From Ectocarpus siliculosus (Eukaryota > Sar > Phaeophyceae > Ectocarpales > Ectocarpaceae): a DNA stretch of 10,787 nt. The stretch is taken from NCBI GenBank assembly GCA_000310025.1, contig FN649734.1, positions 2,223,123 through 2,233,909 on the forward strand, given 5' to 3'. Numbering within the stretch: the first letter of the stretch is position 1; each line of letters begins with the position of its first letter. Under the pieces are notes generated by a model. It was not told the DNA's origin and did not search any database. It saw only the letters and a list, made by a program, of their open reading frames with translations. Shown here piece by piece: positions 7,421-10,787 of the stretch. The position numbers and the translations under genes were made by a program.

Positions 7421-8595
7421 ACCCTGTCCCCTGAAGTGCGATTCGTCATGGCAGCTAGTGATGTGAGTGGAAAATATCCTTGCCTTCAAAGACAGACTTC
7501 CCGTTCGAGACAATCCAAGACCCCAAACGAAGGGGGTGTTGTGTACAAGACAGGCAGCTGTGTTAAATGTTGTTTCTACATAAAATGCCATCAATCAACT
7601 GCGAGCTCTCGAACCTAACTGTCGCGTAAGCAGTAACAAGACTACAAGAACATGCTTCGCCCACACTATGGAGACTCCTGACCGCCACTATCGAAGCCAT
7701 CACTTTCAAGCCAGGCGCCGTGCCTAGGGGGTGTGCGTCGTTCCATTCGGTGTCTTCACTCCGACTTTCTGGGTGCTGGCTGTGCCAAAGGTGCTGCTTC
7801 TGCTCCCGCCAGAAATGAATTCCTACACCAGCCACCACGTACAGTACCACCACCGCGTGTTCGGTGGCGCACCCCCCTTGAGAGCCTTGTCGTTGTGCTG
7901 CAGGGGGGAGGGGGTCACGATCCACCGCAAGGCAGAACAGATTTTCGACACACGCTTGCACCACCCACCCCCATTTCCTCGAGGAAGGTTTTAGTGAAAC
8001 AGAGGATATGCCGCAAGGCATGGCGAGGTGTGCACGGTGCCTCGTAGCTGTAGCGTGGCTGGGGAGATGATGTGCGTTCCGTGGGCCTCTCTCTCTCTCT
8101 CTTTCGACACACGCGTGCTCGTCCTCCGCTTCTAGAGAAAGGTGTAGGAGCATAGACTGTGAATGAGACCATCGGATTTGAAATCATCACTACAAGTATG
8201 GCGATCGTATCCGGCGCGCTAATGTCGGCGAAAATCGACCCAGATCGAGTCTTAAAACTCCTGCAGTTAACAGCGTCGTTGGGGACCTCCGAAACGGTGA
8301 CGAGCCTACCTCCGCAAACATGATGGAAACTGCAGTCATTGAAATACGTAATGGAGCTATTCGCCGTGGGCCTTGAAAACTAGGTAAAAACGTGAGCTTG
8401 GCGGAGAAACGGTGGTGTGCATGTTTGTGGGTGTGCAACGCGTAAAGGTCATGCAGAGTTTTGGGTCACCACCACAGCTGGAGGTTAAGCAGAATAGCGA
8501 AAAACCCCTAGCGGAAAGGATGCTCTGGGACATGATTCCAGGACTCACTACTGCTGTTGTGCGTACAAGAAAAATTCCTATGCGGAGCAACACGT
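7421..8595 (+). CDS. Chain of three candidate exons of an unknown plus-strand gene
   Basis: Exon a is 7421-7462 (TLSPEVRFVMAASD; acceptor CGTCGCAG, donor GTGAGT). Exon b is 8156-8296 (47 codons from TVNETIGFEI, then KIDPDRVLKLLQLTASLG; acceptor GCATAG after a long CT tract, donor GTGACG). Exon c is 8478-8595 (LEVKQNSEKPLAERMLWDMI...; acceptor CCACCACAG, donor GTGAGA). All internal junctions are phase 0, so the reading frame continues without a stop for about 100 residues. A preceding phase-0 exon at 7151-7306 containing LENLLTARQDMLEERRMRV is possible but its splice sites are weak. The sequence is helix-rich and its family is not recognised. Each exon is short, so chance agreement cannot be excluded. 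Confidence 0.27.
8087..8102. repeat. (CT)8 microsatellite
   Basis: Eight CT units followed by TTCG. It lies about 50 bases before the candidate acceptor at 8155 and could form part of its pyrimidine-rich region. The further pyrimidines CGTCCTCCGCTTCT lie in between. Confidence 0.9.
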
Positions 8596-9179
8596 GTGAG
8601 ATGATTTGTCGGTCTATGGGATGGGGCACCGTACAGGGGCATTTGAGGGAGTACCCGAGAGGGGCAGCCTGCTATCGTACCCCGGATGGCAGCTGTGCCG
8701 TAGTTTGGCGATGGAGACATTGCACTGGCTGGTGCGAGGCAGAGGCAGACATTCGGGGACTAAGGAGAACGGGATTTACTTATGCTAACGATAAGATCTT
8801 TGAAACCTTTGCTGCCTGCGAAGATATCATGTCAGAATCTGGGAGCGCCAAAAAATGTTTCGCACCTACATTGATATTGATTCATACACAATCACGCCCC
8901 CCACCTCCTTTTTTTTTGTTGCGGAACCCCGCCTCATGCGGATATCAGTGTTTCACTTACGTGCACCTCGGGCTGTCCTGGGGCATGATCTCTTCGCCTA
9001 ATTGCGATATCAACCTCATTGTTTTTATGCTTCTATCGATCAATACTCTTTGCACGAACTTTTTTGTTGGCAACTTACGCCGTTTTTTGTCGGCAATAAA
9101 TTGCCCTACACAATGGTGTGTTTTTCAACCTGATTCGGGCAGTCTGCCCTTTCGTAGCAGATTCTGCCCGAAAAGGTAG
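8421..9179 (+). CDS. Longest open reading frame of the window, unknown product
   Basis: About 250 codons from an ATG at 8421 to a stop at 9177-9179. The first two thirds look more protein-like: LAERMLWDMIPGL, then a Cys/Trp-rich stretch (CEMICRSMGWGTVQG, WRWRHCTGWCEAEADI), then GFTYANDKIFETFAACEDIM. From about 8895 the frame passes through a C/T homopolymer (PPPPFFLL) and becomes hydrophobic and irregular. The real coding part, if any, probably ends earlier, at a splice donor or a decayed end. Part of it (8478-8595) is also proposed here as a spliced exon. No known domain is visible; the WGTV and Cys pattern is not enough to claim a scavenger-receptor Cys-rich domain. Confidence 0.22.
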   Translation: MFVGVQRVKVMQSFGSPPQLEVKQNSEKPLAERMLWDMIPGLTTAVVRTRKIPMRSNTCEMICRSMGWGTVQGHLREYPRGAACYRTPDGSCAVVWRWRHCTGWCEAEADIRGLRRTGFTYANDKIFETFAACEDIMSESGSAKKCFAPTLILIHTQSRPPPPFFLLRNPASCGYQCFTYVHLGLSWGMISSPNCDINLIVFMLLSINTLCTNFFVGNLRRFLSAINCPTQWCVFQPDSGSLPFRSRFCPKR

Positions 9180-9310
9180 AACCCCCCCCCCAAGAGTTTT
9201 TCGGAGTTTTTTTTTTTCGTTGACGACGGGTGTGAGTGGCTGGTTGCTGCGCCGACGAAATGAATCCCATGCGTCCAGCAGTTGGACAATAGCTGCAGCG
9301 CGAAGACTCA

Positions 9311-9493
9311 ATGATGTCGTTTTGGTTTCTTGCCTGCTTTGCCGCGCGTGGTGAAAACCAAGGAGTCGCGAAGCTCAGGCTTAAGCAGGCTACGTATTTG
9401 AATCCCTGGCATGCTTTTGCATTAGAACAGGGCCCTCCATACCCTGTCCTAACCCCTATACAGCAGTCGCTGGGTTGCTTATCCCCAGAGTAA
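9311..9493 (+). CDS. Small ORF, 60 residues, unknown
   Basis: Begins with two ATGs at 9311 and 9314 and ends at TAA 9491-9493. It contains GVAKLRLKQATYLNPWHAFA and then a proline-rich PPYPVLTPIQQ. Its second half coincides with the imperfect hairpin at 9422-9452. A longer minus-strand frame (9552-9106) overlaps it completely, so frame openness alone does not identify the coding strand. It could be a fragment of a decayed gene. Confidence 0.2.
   Translation: MMSFWFLACFAARGENQGVAKLRLKQATYLNPWHAFALEQGPPYPVLTPIQQSLGCLSPE
9422..9452. repeat. Imperfect inverted repeat, 10 paired bases, 9-nt loop
   Basis: TTAGAACAGGG at 9422-9432 pairs with CCCTGTCCTAA at 9442-9452, with a single A-C mismatch. It may be a small fold-back element or a chance palindrome. 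No target-site duplication is evident around it. Confidence 0.65.
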
Positions 9494-9510
9494 GAGACGA
9501 CCAGCAGTGT

Positions 9511-9531
9511 TTGAATACGTGGTGTATTCAA
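9511..9531. repeat. Perfect inverted repeat, 8-bp stem, 5-nt loop
   Basis: TTGAATAC at 9511-9518 pairs with GTATTCAA at 9524-9531 around the loop GTGGT. It lies 58 bases after the previous inverted repeat and in the pre-acceptor region of the candidate exon at 9572. It is compact enough to form a stable DNA or RNA hairpin. Confidence 0.7.
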
Positions 9532-9571
9532 GTATGCGAACAGGGCGCTCACTTATTCGTGCCTGCCACAG

Positions 9572-9721
9572 GAATACTCACAGAAGAAGAAGCGAGCCTC
9601 GGGGTATTGTAAGCGGTCCTGCTTTGGTGGCACCCTCATGTACATGCGATTGTTGGTCCGTTGCGGTTGCCTTGGCCACGGAATGAAAGCGCCGGCTCTT
9701 GCGTGGTGCCGGCGGGGTGCC
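9572..9721 (+). CDS. Candidate cysteine-rich exon, unknown gene
   Basis: Exactly 50 codons between a good acceptor (CTTATTCGTGCCTGCCACAG) and a donor-like GTAGAT, phase 0 at both ends. The product begins EYSQKKKRASGYCKRSCFGG and later has RCGCLGHGMKAP and AWCRRGA. Its five Cys and one His are spaced in a way that could bind zinc, but this matches no motif I can name. The duplicated segment copy 2 begins 17 bases further on. It may belong to the same unknown gene as the candidates at 7421-8595, or to a decayed duplicate. Confidence 0.2.
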
Positions 9722-9737
9722 GTAGATGACACAAAAC

Positions 9738-9943
9738 ACCACACCCCCTGGATCTTTTTTCGAAGCTCGAACACTTCAAGCAATGTGCAATGATGGTGCC
9801 GGAATTAATGTCTGCGTTGGGATCGATGGTCTTTCCGAAAACGTATCCATCGTTTCATTCACGATTCTTACATCCTCTTAGTCGTGGAGAAATTGAGCCT
9901 TGAAAATCGGTGCAGGTTGTGTGATATCTCTCATGTCACCTGC
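9738..9943 (+). repeat. Diverged dispersed duplication, copy 2
   Basis: Collinear partner of 6629-6844. The anchors are ACCACACCCCCTGG (9738-9751), GAAGCTC, ATGATGGTGCCGG, GCGTTGG, GAAATTGA (9889) and TTGAAAATCGGT (9900-9911). Relative to copy 1 it has about 7 extra bases between the last two anchors. Stops interrupt the frame that is open in copy 1 (for example TGA at 9901-9903), so this copy looks non-coding. Confidence 0.65.
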
Positions 9944-9951
9944 GGTGTGTC

Positions 9952-10500
9952 TGCCTGTTTGGTTCAGTTTCGGTTTGTTGCTGCAGGTTGTCGCATTACG
10001 CGTGTCTTTACCGGCGTTCCTGGGTAGCGAAAGACTTTTGGCGGCCGTTTTTTTTTTTGTGAGGGCGCCGCCGCCCAGCGACGGTTCACCAACTCTTACG
10101 ATGACACAAACCGCAGCTGGGGCAGCGGCAGCAGCAACAGGTATTAGTGGTATTATAGTAGCAACAACAACGACAGACACCAGAGATCAGTAGGAAAAGC
10201 ACTTAAATGACGATAGCAACTAGCACAGGGCACGCTGAACGCCTAAACGTTTGGAGCAAATAATCATGAGGAGTAATGAGGGCTCCCTCCTGTCTCCATC
10301 TCCATCTACGTAGACTTCTGAGACAAACTTGTTAACCTTACAACGGGCCGCCTTCGCGGGAAATTAAGTTTATTGAGGAAAATAGAACAGGGAGGGGGGA
10401 CGCAGACCATATTCCCTAATCCTTACCTGACCCCAACTTCCCCGAGTGCATGCTTTACCCATCATGTTTACTTGATGGACTGCGAAGGCTTACCACCACC
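9952..10500. other. Stretch with no supported gene
   Basis: An acceptor-like site (GTTTGTTGCTGCAG near 9986) and a T run at about 10048-10058 are present. CAG/CAA trinucleotide clusters occur at 10117-10175. Open frames on both strands here translate to alanine- or threonine-rich low-complexity protein and are not believable genes. From 10200 to 10500 nothing recognisable is seen. Confidence 0.5.
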
Positions 10501-10510
10501 CACCCACCTT

Positions 10511-10743
10511 TGTTCAACACTGCTGTCGTTGCTGATTCCCTCCGGGCCCTGCGAAATCATCAACTGCTAGTTTGCGTAAAAAAAAAAAAAGTGGAACACT
10601 TCTGCTGCTGTTGCTAATTTCCTCCGGGCGTTGTGACACCTCAGCTAAGTTAGCTAGTTTGCGCCTGCGTTAAACACCACTCACCTCTGTTGAACACTGT
10701 TGTTGTTGCTGATTCCCTCCCGGCCTTGTGACACCATCAGCTA
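10511..10743. repeat. Degenerate tandem repeat, about three copies of an ~80-100-bp unit
   Basis: The copies are about 10511-10577, 10591-10670 and 10689-10743. Each begins with a TTgAACACT-like block, then a CTGTTGTTGCT-like block, GATTTCCTCC-like and CCCGG/CCGGGC, then TGTGACACC(AT)CAGCTA. Copies 1 and 2 also share CTAGTTTGCG. An A13 run (10578-10590) separates copies 1 and 2. Sequence preceding the last copies (CACCCACCTTTG, CACTCACCTCTG) also corresponds, so the full unit is longer than the core. The array may continue past the window. Confidence 0.8.
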
Positions 10744-10787
10744 CCGGCCAAAACCGCCCCCCGCTTTTCCGCACGAGCCTCCGGACG

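Noticed and set aside
7563-8153. A 196-codon minus-strand frame.
   Set aside because: It begins in the CT microsatellite (an Arg-Glu run) and has no recognisable motif. It looks like a chance open frame.
8590-8770. Scavenger-receptor Cys-rich domain.
   Set aside because: A WGTV-like tetrapeptide and several Cys are present, but the conserved spacing and the remaining family motifs are missing.
9106-9552. A 148-codon minus-strand frame.
   Set aside because: It crosses A and G homopolymers (KKK, GGG) and overlaps a plus-strand frame of similar quality. There is no domain evidence for either strand.

Overview
The window looks like nuclear DNA of a eukaryote with many introns. The one gene that can be identified with certainty is on the minus strand at the left end. 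It is a cytosolic-type cyclophilin (peptidyl-prolyl cis-trans isomerase) split into at least six exons by GT-AG introns of 183 to 682 bp. Splice phases match at every junction, and every recognised donor begins GTGA. Medium GC content, introns of several hundred bp, abundant microsatellites and homopolymers, and low gene density would fit a brown alga or a related stramenopile. That is inference from gene style only, and no diagnostic taxon marker was found.

Layout. Positions 56-2525 (minus) hold the cyclophilin exons, ending at a stop 55 bp from the window edge. Its introns hold a 75-bp tandem duplication (981-1121), a 17-nt A run and a TTC run. The short first exon with the start codon is not certain; the best candidate is 2695-2706. 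Positions 2707-3352 would form a divergent upstream region containing a 21-nt C run. From 3353 on the plus strand there is weaker evidence for a second gene: two phase-compatible exons (3353-3477 and 4055-4140) encoding an acidic, helical-looking N-terminus of unknown family.

Positions 4141-6350 are mostly low-complexity and show no exon I would defend; they include a (GCT)14 tract. Positions 6380-9721 contain several protein-like plus-strand stretches bordered by plausible splice sites (7421-7462, 8156-8296, 8478-8595, 9572-9721), a 56-codon ORF, and the longest ORF of the window (to 9179). None is recognisable, and they may be exons of one or two genes, decayed copies, or chance. A diverged ~210-bp segment occurs twice in the same orientation (6629-6844 and 9738-9943), which shows local duplication. 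Three fold-back sequences lie in this half. Positions 10200-10500 appear empty. Positions 10511-10743 contain about three degenerate tandem copies of an ~80-100-bp unit.

No RNA gene, CRISPR array or recognisable transposase was seen. Beyond the cyclophilin, exon calls are hypotheses that need transcript data.
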